Assembly: GCA_005879255.1 (NCBI GenBank)
Contig: VBKY01000230.1
Span: 1 to 19,583, forward strand
Origin: Deltaproteobacteria bacterium
GTDB taxonomy: Bacteria > Desulfobacterota_B > Binatia > UBA9968
DNA: 19,583 nt
Direction of reading: 5' to 3'
Within the stretch, counting starts at the first letter, position 1; the number at the start of each line of letters is the position of its first letter. A program made the translations under genes and the position numbers. Below are positions 6,233 to 12,994 of this stretch, in pieces. The notes under the pieces are model-generated. The model did no database searches. It was not told the origin of the DNA and was given only the letters and a program-made list of their open reading frames with translations.

Positions 6233-7288
6233 TCATTGCAGAAACCACTCGTGCCAGAGCTTACCATAATGATCAATCTTGTCGTTATACTTGACGGGAT
6301 CAACGTTGATAAAATCGAAGCCTTCGCGCAAACGGGGCGGGTTGGGTAAAACTTCGGGGTGCGTGGGAATTCGGTTTACTTCTCGGATGACCCGTTGCCC
6401 GGTCTCCTTATTCAATATGAAATCGAGGAAGAGCAATGCCGCATGGGGGTGCGGCGCGTTTTTCGTCAGAGCGCTCACATTGCTCGATGCGACAACCGGT
6501 TCCAGGTTTAGCCATTCGACCGGCGCGCCGCGGCGCTGTCCGGAAGCCATTCCTTGGCTGTGAATAGTGGGCGAGAGTGAATCTTCGCCTGCCGTGATCA
6601 GCTGAGCGAGGTGGGTGTGGCCCGTGCGGATTTTTGGATTCTGCGCGCGAAGCCGTTGAAAGAAGGTTTTGCCTTTTTGCTCACCCCAATGTTCCATCAA
6701 AGCCATAAACCAATGGGAATCTTCGCGCTCGAGTGCGAGTTGATCTTTCCACTTTGGATCGAGCAGGTCTTCGTAGCGCCGGGGCGCCTCGGCGGCCTTG
6801 ACGAGACGGGTGTTATAGCCGAGCACGAGCATCGTGACCCGGTTGGCAACCCAGTAACCTTGGGGCTGCAGAAAGCGCTTGTCGAACTTTTCAGCCAGAG
6901 GAGTGTAATAAGGCTGGATCATCCCCTTGCGGCGGAAAAACTCGATACGGGAGTCGTTGGTGTCCAAAATATCTGCTAAGAACGTGCCAGCCTGGGATTC
7001 AGCTGTGTGGCGCTGAACGATTCTGGCTGAAGTTAGCCGGACGGGCTTGGCTTTTATGAAAGGGTAGCGCTTCTCGAAGAGCTCGACGACGCGCTGAATG
7101 TCTTCAGCGTTAACGGACGTATACCAGACAAACTCGCCTTCAGCTTTCGCGCCCTTTTCAAGCCGGGCTTGACGGTCGGCGCCGCGATAAACAGCTAGGT
7201 CAGGCGCGCTGGCCGCCTGTGCTAGGTTTGAAAACAAACCTAAGCCCATACCGAGAACGAACAGAATCCGCGCCTCACGGAGCGTCAT
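6233..7288 (-). CDS. Extracellular solute-binding protein, Fe(III)/AfuA-like family
   Basis: A 351-residue type-2 periplasmic binding protein with a Sec leader ending near ...LFSNLAQAASA. AAAGGAGA lies about ten bases before the ATG. The mature sequence shows the ferric-iron/thiamine/phosphonate-type SBP pattern: GEFVWYTSVNAEDIQRVVELFEKRYP, ADILDTNDSRIEFFRRKGMI, VLGYNTRLVK, PRRYEDLLDPKWKDQLALE, and NAPHPHAALLFLDFILNKETGQRVI near the end. In true ferric-binding proteins two adjacent tyrosines hold the metal. No such late Tyr-Tyr pair is visible here, so an organic or phosphonate ligand is also possible. Same strand as the NMT1-like SBP, but with 324 bp between them and no permease genes. Confidence 0.87.
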   Translation of the reverse strand: MTLREARILFVLGMGLGLFSNLAQAASAPDLAVYRGADRQARLEKGAKAEGEFVWYTSVNAEDIQRVVELFEKRYPFIKAKPVRLTSARIVQRHTAESQAGTFLADILDTNDSRIEFFRRKGMIQPYYTPLAEKFDKRFLQPQGYWVANRVTMLVLGYNTRLVKAAEAPRRYEDLLDPKWKDQLALEREDSHWFMALMEHWGEQKGKTFFQRLRAQNPKIRTGHTHLAQLITAGEDSLSPTIHSQGMASGQRRGAPVEWLNLEPVVASSNVSALTKNAPHPHAALLFLDFILNKETGQRVIREVNRIPTHPEVLPNPPRLREGFDFINVDPVKYNDKIDHYGKLWHEWFLQ

Positions 7289-7410
7289 ACGGATTTGTCT
7301 CCTTTCTAAAAAGGAATTTGATCTGCCGCTCGGGCGATCTTTACACTACTTCGGCGGAATGGCACAACCACTCAAGCAAACTACAGAGTAGTCGAAGTTG
7401 CGAAACAAGA

Positions 7411-7509
7411 AGTGAACGTCAACCCGAATCGTTTCGCTATCCACATCTGCCAACTGACTCAATCGTGACTCTGAGTAGGAAGGTTTTGCGCATGTCGGCT
7501 TGAAGTCGA
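7411..7509 (+). repeat. Dispersed direct repeat, copy 1 (degenerate coding end)
   Basis: About 100 bp that recurs at 8856-8953, with the core from about 7431 nearly identical. Read on the plus strand both copies encode NRFAIHICQLTQS followed by TGA. The three differences within that stretch (AAT/AAC, ATC/ATT, TCG/TCA) are all synonymous, which suggests that the repeat descends from the 3' end of a once-selected coding sequence. No full gene is present upstream. I do not recognise the protein. Confidence 0.75.
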
Positions 7510-7538
7510 CCTGTTCTCTACTCTTACCCTAATTTTGC

Positions 7539-8408
7539 TTACTCGATTAACCCGAGATCTTCTTTAGCCTTTAATAAGTCGTTTTCCCATACCCAAAGGC
7601 GGTAAGGCGGAGGAATATCCCCGAACCCAAATTTTCCTAAAATCTTTTTAGTGCGTAAATCAACGCAAACGCGCTGGAACGCCTTGGCGATTAATTCGTC
7701 CGCCGCGGATCCATCGTTCGTCGCTAGTTTAATACACATCCGGTATTCGTAACCAAGAAGTAAATCCGATCCGAACTCTTTCCATTGGCCTAGTTTACGA
7801 TCCCAGGCATCCACGGCCGCTGCAATGGCTATATTGAAGTCATCGTCCTTAGGCAATGAGGGATAAACCGGGAAGAAAGCTGCCCAACCATTAGCAATCA
7901 TATTCAGGTTAAAAGTGTCTCGCTGTGGGGAACCCTTGGGGGGTAGAGGATCGTTAGCGGTATTGGCATACCACGGAGCGAAGTAAGCGAGCAGGCGTCC
8001 GTAGACATCGATGATTTCGCCAGTCGGGATAATAGCTAACTTTCTTTTGGAACCATCGGGTTTGGTTAAACGCTGCTCTAAAACGAGAGTGAACTTCTCC
8101 GATGCACGAAGCGCTGCCCCAATATGACGTTCGGCAGCATCTGCTTTTATCTTTTGCACGATATAGGTACGCAGGCTCTGTGGAATAGCATTGAAGAATC
8201 CATTTTCAAGACGGTCACGGCAGAGGTTGAGTTTAGCTTGCGCTTTTGGGGGAGTCCCGGCATAGGCTGCCTTCTCTGGTGTGTCGCAGGATACCGCCCG
8301 CACCGGCTGTTGAATCTGTGGAGTGTCGCCATCGGAGACCATGATGAGCGTTCTCGGCTCGGCCTTACGTGAATTGGGCGTGAAGTTGAAGTTAACGTTT
8401 AAAGGCAT
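7539..8408 (-). CDS. Staphylococcal-nuclease-fold (SNase-like) protein, apparently cytoplasmic
   Basis: A 289-residue protein preceded by a near-perfect AAAGGAGGT Shine-Dalgarno. The N-terminal strand region has VSDGDTPQIQ and VRAVSCDTPE; the later part has VYGRLLAYF and NLNMIANGWAAFFP. These match the thermonuclease fold. By alignment to S. aureus nuclease, Asp28, Arg37, Asp42, Thr43, Glu45 and Arg138 stand in for Asp21, Arg35, Asp40, Thr41, Glu43 and Arg87, so the calcium and catalytic set looks complete. Two oddities are an insertion of about 50 residues between the DTPE motif and the next core strand, and an extra C-terminal domain of about 85 residues after AVDAWDRKLGQW. There is no signal peptide, unlike secreted nucleases. 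Flanking diverged direct repeats suggest possible transfer as a cassette. Confidence 0.8.
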   Translation of the reverse strand: MPLNVNFNFTPNSRKAEPRTLIMVSDGDTPQIQQPVRAVSCDTPEKAAYAGTPPKAQAKLNLCRDRLENGFFNAIPQSLRTYIVQKIKADAAERHIGAALRASEKFTLVLEQRLTKPDGSKRKLAIIPTGEIIDVYGRLLAYFAPWYANTANDPLPPKGSPQRDTFNLNMIANGWAAFFPVYPSLPKDDDFNIAIAAAVDAWDRKLGQWKEFGSDLLLGYEYRMCIKLATNDGSAADELIAKAFQRVCVDLRTKKILGKFGFGDIPPPYRLWVWENDLLKAKEDLGLIE

Positions 8409-8513
8409 AGGACCTCCTTTAATTCCCGCTCAGCATTTGCGGATGAATTGCGACAGCGGTTAGCCATACGTAAGATTTGTTTTGATCATGCGCTTCTGCA
8501 TAGGTGCAACTGT

Positions 8514-8531
8514 AATACCAGCGTTGGTATT
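8514..8531 (+). promoter_or_regulatory. 18-bp dyad upstream of the SNase-like gene (possible operator)
   Basis: AATACCAGCGTTGGTATT is a near-perfect palindrome: AATACCA and TGGTATT are exact reverse complements around GCGT. It lies 106 bp upstream of the minus-strand SNase start. T residues follow on the plus strand, so a weak terminator for a plus-strand transcript is an alternative, although no gene feeds it. A DNA-binding site is inference. Confidence 0.4.
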
Positions 8532-8855
8532 TTTCACGCGAGCTGAACAACTCTATGAAAGTAAGCATTTACGAGTTAGGCTTGGGTTTCAGCGTCAACT
8601 TGTGTTACTAACCTGTATCTTCCGTTTACGCATCGGCAACAAAGTTACGCCGACGTGCACCTGCACGAGTCACCGGTGAAACAAGGACACATTCTAGGTT
8701 CAGAGTTGTTTTGGATCCTCGGATTAGGCTTGCGGTCGGGATAGGGTCGAATCGTTACTTTCGTCATTCGGCGCGAGCAACGGTCAGAAAAAGTAAAAGG
8801 GGATAAGTCCAATTTTCATATATTCGCTTTGCGGTGGTCCTCCACGCGCGCGAAG

Positions 8856-8953
8856 AAGTGGATTTCAGCCGCAACCGTTTCGCTATCCACATTTGCCAAC
8901 TGACTCAATCATGACTCTGAGTAGGGAATTCTGCGCATGTTGACTTGAAGCCG
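8856..8953 (+). repeat. Dispersed direct repeat, copy 2 (degenerate coding end)
   Basis: Second copy of the repeat at 7411-7509, offset 1445 bp and in the same orientation. The plus-strand frame reads VVLHAREEVDF, then NRFAIHICQLTQS and TGA, open from just after a TAA at about 8804. Similarity continues past the stop codon to about 8953 with one indel. The two copies bracket the SNase-like gene and its upstream region. Confidence 0.75.
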
Positions 8954-9102
8954 ATCGTCTCGTCCACCCGAACACGAAGTGAGCTACCCTGGGCCCCGCG
9001 CACACGCTCAAGGTACCTCTGGCGATTCTTCCAAAGTCGTCCAATATTAGACAGACGGTTCCTCTCACGTCGGCCTATAGTTTTACGGAATGCCAAAATG
9101 GT

Positions 9103-9122
9103 AGACTCAATAAGACTCAATA
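9103..9122 (+). repeat. Tandem 10-bp duplication before the micro-ORF
   Basis: AGACTCAATA occurs twice back to back and ends directly beside the Shine-Dalgarno (GGGAGGT, 9123-9129) of the 29-codon gene. It may be an operator half-site pair or a slippage product. Confidence 0.75.
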
Positions 9123-9134
9123 GGGAGGTCTCGT

Positions 9135-9224
9135 ATGGCGGCAATTGCCCCCCCGGCGGTAATGATTCTGATCTTGGTTCTTATTTTCTATCTGGCAAAG
9201 CGGAGCGCTTACAGGCGGAAGTAA
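9135..9224 (+). CDS. 29-residue single-pass membrane micro-protein
   Basis: A very short frame with strong signals. GGGAGGT lies five bases before the ATG at 9135, and translation gives MAAIAPPAVMILILVLIFYL followed by AKRSAYRRK and a TAA. Residues about 4-20 form one hydrophobic helix, and the tail has five Lys/Arg among its last nine residues, predicting an N-out/C-in inner-membrane peptide. Peptides of this shape include transporter-complex subunits (KdpF-like size) and type I toxins, but the sequence matches neither by eye. It lies 126 bp before another small plus-strand gene. Function is unknown; the evidence for coding is the ribosome site and the composition. Confidence 0.6.
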   Translation: MAAIAPPAVMILILVLIFYLAKRSAYRRK

Positions 9225-9350
9225 GAAGTTGTCCGTGCCGAGACCATCTCTCAACGGCATAGACTTCACTAGGTTGGTGGTTGTTGGCAGAGAGCAAGCT
9301 AAGAGCGATGTCTAGGCGACGGCATTAGACGGTTACCGAAAGGCGGATGT

Positions 9351-9623
9351 ATGAACCAATACAATAAATATCCTATTTACGGGATCGGAGTTCGAGGAGC
9401 CGGGAAAGAATGGCATTGCAGGGGCTTGATATTTGACCCCGAAGATAAAGTGACAGAGGTTAAGAGATTAGAGTGCACCGAATTAACTTTTGCGACTAAG
9501 AAAAAAGCCGAAGAACACGCGCTCAAGCTATGTAAAACATGGATCGACGAGCACAGAGGCGGAGTCGAATCAAGCAGCCCCACACCCTCGACGCCACTGA
9601 AAGCTGGTGCCTTAACATTCTAG
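9351..9623 (+). CDS. Hypothetical 90-residue protein
   Basis: A small soluble protein that I cannot name. The ATG at 9351 has AAAGGCGG a few bases upstream. The core pattern is YPIYGIGVRGAGKEWHCRG, LIFDPEDKVTEVKRLE, then FATKKKAEEHALKLCKTWID, which suggests a compact alpha/beta fold with two or three strands followed by one amphipathic helix. The C-terminal 20 residues are rich in Ser, Pro and Thr and probably disordered. A similar F.TKEEAE..GL.L...WID pattern occurs in other small uncharacterised bacterial proteins (from memory, not checked). It follows the micro-protein in the same direction and may share its transcript. Confidence 0.7.
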   Translation: MNQYNKYPIYGIGVRGAGKEWHCRGLIFDPEDKVTEVKRLECTELTFATKKKAEEHALKLCKTWIDEHRGGVESSSPTPSTPLKAGALTF

Positions 9624-9629
9624 CGTTCT

Positions 9630-9785
9630 GTCCCAGAAGTTCGCTACATACTTGATCGTCATTCCGGCAAACTGCCGATGGCCGGCCCGACCCAGGAATC
9701 TAGGATTTTCAAAGCCTTCTGGATGCCGGTTTTCACCGGCATGACGGTAAAACACAAATGACTTGTTAAATGAGTGTCTGGGACA
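9630..9785 (+). repeat. MITE-like element with 9-bp terminal inverted repeats
   Basis: TGTCCCAGA (9630-9638) and TCTGGGACA (9777-9785) are perfect reverse complements framing 156 bp without a gene. Inside is a second inverted pair: CGTCATTCCGG near 9658 against CCGGCATGACG near 9737, with a GATGCCGGTTTTCACCGGCAT hairpin. The inner part is the widespread bacterial palindrome family TCTGGAT-CCGG...CCGG-ATGACG. Confidence 0.65.
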
Positions 9786-10031
9786 ATTTCTTTATCATTT
9801 TCAAACCTGTCCCCGTTCGCCCTGAGCTTCGTCGAAAGGCTCCGGTAGAGTCTTCAGACAGTCTCCCGCTCGTAAAAGCACTTTAGCGATTTTTGAAAAC
9901 AGTTTGCGCCTGCCAATCGTGACTCATTATCACTCAGCAGTTCTGCAGAAGAGCAAGTTGACACACACATCAATTTGCGGCTAGCTACCTGAGGTGCGGG
10001 TTCGGATCGATCGAGAGACACGGAGATCAAG
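9786..10031. other. Spacer upstream of SBP gene
   Basis: About 245 bp with no gene. A TTCGCCCTGAGCTTCGTCGAA segment at about 9816-9836 belongs to another common dispersed palindrome. A promoter for the SBP gene at 10032 must lie here, but no convincing -35/-10 pair stands out. Confidence 0.4.
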
Positions 10032-11018
10032 GTGAACAAACGAATTCAAACGGCTGTTTTGAGCTTGATATTGATTACGGCGTTGCCGGGTTTGACGATC
10101 GCAAGGGATCGGTTGGCGCACGGCTACTCGAGCGCGAGCGGAGTCTTCGCCGGCCTCTGGGTAGCGGAAGAGGGAAAGATTTTCGAAAAATACGACATCG
10201 ATTCTCATCTGATACTGATCGCTTCCGGATCGCTGATGGTGCAAGCGATGCTAGGAGGCGATCTGCCAATCGCCGGGGCGGCGGGGAGCGCCGCCGTCGA
10301 CGCGAGCCTGGGCGGGGCGGATGTCGTAATGTTCGGGTCGATGGTCAAAGTTCCGGCTTTTTACATCATGGCTTTGCCGGAGATCAAAACGATCGACGAC
10401 TTGCGTGGGAAGGCTGTCGGGGTCACCCGTTTCGGTTCATCAACCGATTTCACGATGCGTTATGTTTTGCGCAAGCAGGGGCTCGAACCTGGGAAGGACG
10501 TGACCCTCATACAAACAGGCGATGTTTTTGCCGCAGCGGCAATGTTGCGTACGCGCGCCATCGTCGCGGCGCCGTTCTCCAGCCCGGCGAACCTCAAGGC
10601 TGAAGAGGCCGGCGCGCGAGTAATAGTGAATATGGGCAAGGCCGGAGTTTACTTTCCCCACGATGCTTTCATGGCGCGCCGTTCTTTTCTCAATGCCAAC
10701 GGCGATCTGGTGCGGCGATTTCTCAAGGCCTACTCGGAGGCGGTGTACCGGCTGTTTACCGACAAGGAGCTCAGCCGGCGCGCGATTGCCAAATACACCC
10801 GCGCCGCGGATGCTAAAACCCTCGATACGGTTTATCAGTACGCCGTGGATTACGTCGACAAGATTCCCTACAACACGCGCGAGGGTATCCAGGAGGTTTT
10901 GAATCAGGCGGCGGTTAGAAATCCCAAAGCCAAGGATGCGAAGCCCGAAGCGTTTTACGACGATCGGTTCGTCAAAGAGCTCGACAGCCAGGGGTTCTAC
11001 AAACAGCTGTGGAAGTGA
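10032..11018 (+). CDS. ABC transporter solute-binding protein, NMT1/TauA-like
   Basis: A 328-residue periplasmic binding protein that starts with GTG at 10032, with GGAG about ten bases upstream. The signal peptide MNKRIQTAVLSLILITALPGLTIA is clean. The body shows GVFAGLWVAEEGKIFEKYDID, MLGGDLPIAGAAGSAAVDASLGG, TIDDLRGKAVGVTRFGSSTDF, VRRFLKAYSEAVYRLFTDKE and the closing FYDDRFVKELDSQGFYKQLW. These are all standard for NMT1/THI5-like SBPs. It is similar in layout to the minus-strand SBP at 4916-5908 but clearly diverged, so it is a paralogue and not a recent duplicate. The ligand is not deducible. A second SBP gene follows 110 bp downstream, and no permease is seen. Confidence 0.9.
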   Translation: MNKRIQTAVLSLILITALPGLTIARDRLAHGYSSASGVFAGLWVAEEGKIFEKYDIDSHLILIASGSLMVQAMLGGDLPIAGAAGSAAVDASLGGADVVMFGSMVKVPAFYIMALPEIKTIDDLRGKAVGVTRFGSSTDFTMRYVLRKQGLEPGKDVTLIQTGDVFAAAAMLRTRAIVAAPFSSPANLKAEEAGARVIVNMGKAGVYFPHDAFMARRSFLNANGDLVRRFLKAYSEAVYRLFTDKELSRRAIAKYTRAADAKTLDTVYQYAVDYVDKIPYNTREGIQEVLNQAAVRNPKAKDAKPEAFYDDRFVKELDSQGFYKQLWK

Positions 11019-11037
11019 TGGGGTCGAGAGCCGGGGA

Positions 11038-11104
11038 CATGGAGTGGCGGAGTTATGGAGTGACTGGACGATAGAAGGTCGAGGATTGAGGATCGAGGAT
11101 CGTA
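11038..11104 (+). repeat. Octad then heptad degenerate tandem arrays
   Basis: Four 8-base units of the type CATGGAGT run from 11038 to 11069, followed by 7-base units GGTCGAG, GATTGAG, GATCGAG, GATCGTA from 11077 to 11104. They fill most of the spacer between two SBP genes and stop just before the Shine-Dalgarno of the second. Confidence 0.75.
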
Positions 11105-11128
11105 TTTCCTTACTGCGGAGGGAAACAC

Positions 11129-12595
11129 ATGAAACCTGGTCGCATTACTGCGCTTAGCCTTGCAGCTTTTGTCTGGGCCGCCGCCGTTGCGCCGCTCAAG
11201 GCCGCTGAAACACGCATCTCCATCGGCGTCACCGAGACGATGGAGACGTTCAATCCTTACGCCGACAGTGTTGCGCTCATGTATAGCGTATGGTGCATGG
11301 TCTTGGGCTGTCTCGGCACCTATGATTTCGACAAAGGACAGCATGTTGGGCTGTTGGTGGAAAAATGGGAAGTGAAGGATCCGAAGACTTGGCTTTTCCA
11401 TTTACGCAAGGACAATCGATTTCATGACGGCTCGCCGGTCACTGCGGAGGACGTCGTTCACTCGCTCAAGCGCACGCGCAGTGATCCTTTTACCAAACAA
11501 TTCCAAAACGTTTCGCCTGTCGCCGGTGAAGCGGTCGTCGACAAGTACACGGTAAGAATCACCACGAAAGAGCCGACGGCGCCACTACTCGAATATCTGT
11601 TCGATCGGATTATCGTTACGAGCAAGGCGATCTATGACATGTACGGAGCGGATGTCGCCGACCGGCAGTATCCCGTGGGCGCGGGGCCGTACAAATTTCG
11701 CGAATTGATTCCCGGCCAACGCTTGGTCATCGGCAAGGATAAAACCCATCCGATGTGGAGGCAGTATCCACAGGCGCCGGATGAGATCGTCTTCCGCCTG
11801 ATGCGGGAACCGGAACAGCGGGTAACGGCGCTATTAAATAATGAAATCCAGATCGCCCAATTCGTACCGCCGCATATGCGCGAGCGGGTTGAAAGAAGCG
11901 CCAATCACAAGATCGTCAAGTTCCACACCGCTGAGATTATGTTTCTCGCAATGATGCCTAAAGTGAAACCTTGGGATAATAAGCTCGTCCGCCAAGCGGT
12001 GGGCTACGCCATCGATCGTGATACGATTATCAAGACGATTCTACGCGGCGAAGCGTCGCGGCTCGATGGGCCGATCGGCGAGGGGCAGTATGGCTACGAT
12101 CCCAATTTGCAGCCCAAGTACACGTACAACCCGGAGAAAGCCCGCGAATTACTCAGACAAGGCGGGTATCCCAACGGCGTTGATGTCGAGCTGTCCACGC
12201 CCGTGGGCCGCTACACCTTGGACAAACAGATCACTGAAGCGATGGTGCCGATGCTGACGGCCGCGGGGATTCGCACCAAATTGGTTACGCCGGAATGGGC
12301 AACATTGTGGGCTAACGTGCAGGTCGGCAAAGTTCCTTTTTACTACATGGGACGTGGGGGCGTGGTCGATCCGAGCGCCGCGCTGTCGCAATATTTCGAG
12401 ACCGGCGGCTCGCCTCGCATCGGTTACTCTAACGCGAAGCTGGACGAGCTATTATCATCTGAACGGCACGCTTTCGATCCCGCGAAGCGCAAGAAGCTGC
12501 TTTCGCAAGCGATGAGCCTTGTCACTGAGGAAGCGCCAGCGCAATTCATGTGGCGCCATCAACTGCTCTTTGGCATGGCCAAGAACATCGATTAG
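11129..12595 (+). CDS. Family-5 (dipeptide/nickel-type) solute-binding protein, ends at an early amber
   Basis: A 488-residue periplasmic binding protein of the SBP_bac_5 (DppA/OppA-like) family. GGAGGG precedes the ATG, and MKPGRITALSLAAFVWAAAVAPLKAA is a Sec leader. Family marks include MYSVWCMVLGCLGTYD, VEKWEVKDPKTWLFHLRKD, FHDGSPVTAEDVVHSLKRT, VGAGPYKFRELIPGQRLV, DNKLVRQAVGYAIDRDTIIK, YNPEKARELLRQGGYPNG. Such proteins bind peptides, nickel complexes or other small solutes. The frame stops at TAG (12593-12595), yet the same frame continues for 16 more codons, RPLPSERIYGWNIKVR, to a TAA at 12644-12646. That tail fits the family's usual end, so the amber probably replaced a Tyr codon. A 16-residue loss at the C-terminus may or may not abolish function. 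Confidence 0.88.
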   Translation: MKPGRITALSLAAFVWAAAVAPLKAAETRISIGVTETMETFNPYADSVALMYSVWCMVLGCLGTYDFDKGQHVGLLVEKWEVKDPKTWLFHLRKDNRFHDGSPVTAEDVVHSLKRTRSDPFTKQFQNVSPVAGEAVVDKYTVRITTKEPTAPLLEYLFDRIIVTSKAIYDMYGADVADRQYPVGAGPYKFRELIPGQRLVIGKDKTHPMWRQYPQAPDEIVFRLMREPEQRVTALLNNEIQIAQFVPPHMRERVERSANHKIVKFHTAEIMFLAMMPKVKPWDNKLVRQAVGYAIDRDTIIKTILRGEASRLDGPIGEGQYGYDPNLQPKYTYNPEKARELLRQGGYPNGVDVELSTPVGRYTLDKQITEAMVPMLTAAGIRTKLVTPEWATLWANVQVGKVPFYYMGRGGVVDPSAALSQYFETGGSPRIGYSNAKLDELLSSERHAFDPAKRKKLLSQAMSLVTEEAPAQFMWRHQLLFGMAKNID

Positions 12596-12646
12596 CGACC
12601 GCTGCCGAGCGAACGAATCTACGGATGGAATATCAAAGTGCGGTAA
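12596..12646 (+). pseudogene. Stranded C-terminal codons of the family-5 SBP
   Basis: Sixteen sense codons plus TAA in the same frame as the preceding gene, directly after its TAG. The encoded RPLPSERIYGWNIKVR looks like the terminal strand of SBP family 5. It would be translated only by read-through of the amber or if that codon is a sequencing error. Confidence 0.75.
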
Positions 12647-12656
12647 GAGGATTGGG

Positions 12657-12688
12657 GTATTGGAATAATGGAATAATGGAGTAGTGGA
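12657..12688 (+). repeat. Degenerate octad tandem array
   Basis: Four 8-base units, GTATTGGA, ATAATGGA, ATAATGGA and GTAGTGGA, follow each other without gaps soon after the stop codon of the extended SBP frame. Confidence 0.8.
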
Positions 12689-12791
12689 TCCATTGCGCTA
12701 GTTCTCCAACCCGCTGTCGGTGCGATTATCACATCGCGGTTGACTCACGCATCTGCCGAGTTGGCGGTAGCGTTTCAGTTTTGCAAAAATT

Positions 12792-12852
12792 TGTAGGGGC
12801 AGACCCCTGTGTCTGCCCTCTCGGATGGGCGACCACAGGGGGTCGCCCCTAC
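12792..12852 (+). repeat. Double-hairpin palindromic repeat (GTAGGGGC family)
   Basis: TGTAGGGGC (12792-12800) and GCCCCTACA (12844-12852) are perfect inverted ends. Between them are two hairpins, GGGCAGAC...GTCTGCCC and GGGCGACC...GGTCGCCC. This closely resembles the GTAGGGGCGACC dispersed repeat frequent in environmental bacterial genomes. It could terminate transcription from the left. Confidence 0.8.
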
Positions 12853-12927
12853 ATCGAAGCGTCGTTGAAATCAGGTTGAACTACCAACGCGTTGACGCCC
12901 GCAGTCGCCTTCGCGAGCGATTCAGAT

Positions 12928-12933
12928 TATAAT
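12928..12933 (+). promoter_or_regulatory. Possible -10 box for the LLM oxidoreductase gene
   Basis: A perfect TATAAT lies 62 bp before the ATG at 12995, after the palindromic repeat. The -35 region at 17-base spacing (TCGCCT) is poor, so either the promoter is activator-dependent or the match is chance. Confidence 0.35.
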
Positions 12934-12994
12934 TAGCCGCGAAGTTTCGATACTACTGCTATCTAATTTTCAACTGCAATAAGGAGCGTTCTGG

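Larger units (their letters stand above)
8409..9134. other. Long spacer with dyad and repeat copy, no intact gene
   Basis: About 725 bp between the divergent SNase-like gene (minus) and the micro-ORF at 9135 (plus). Apart from the dyad at 8514-8531, the repeat copy at 8856-8953 and the tandem 10-mers at 9103-9122, I see no gene with a credible start, codon pattern or ribosome site. Frames on either strand are short and unrecognised. Confidence 0.5.

Noticed and set aside
6115..6303. 62-codon minus-strand frame overlapping the end of the Fe(III)-like SBP
   Set aside because: Overlaps the SBP coding end in another frame and has no ribosome site or familiar sequence.
8740..8765. GGGTCGAATCG segment resembling a tRNA T-loop
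   Set aside because: No acceptor, D or anticodon stem can be paired around it.
8796..8822. GGGGATAAGTCCAATTTTC as another RAYT-type terminus
   Set aside because: Shares only a few scattered bases with the termini at 251 and 1983; not above chance by eye.
12593..12595. Pyrrolysine or programmed read-through codon in the SBP
   Set aside because: No pyl genes or read-through signal are visible in the window; a point mutation or sequencing error is simpler.
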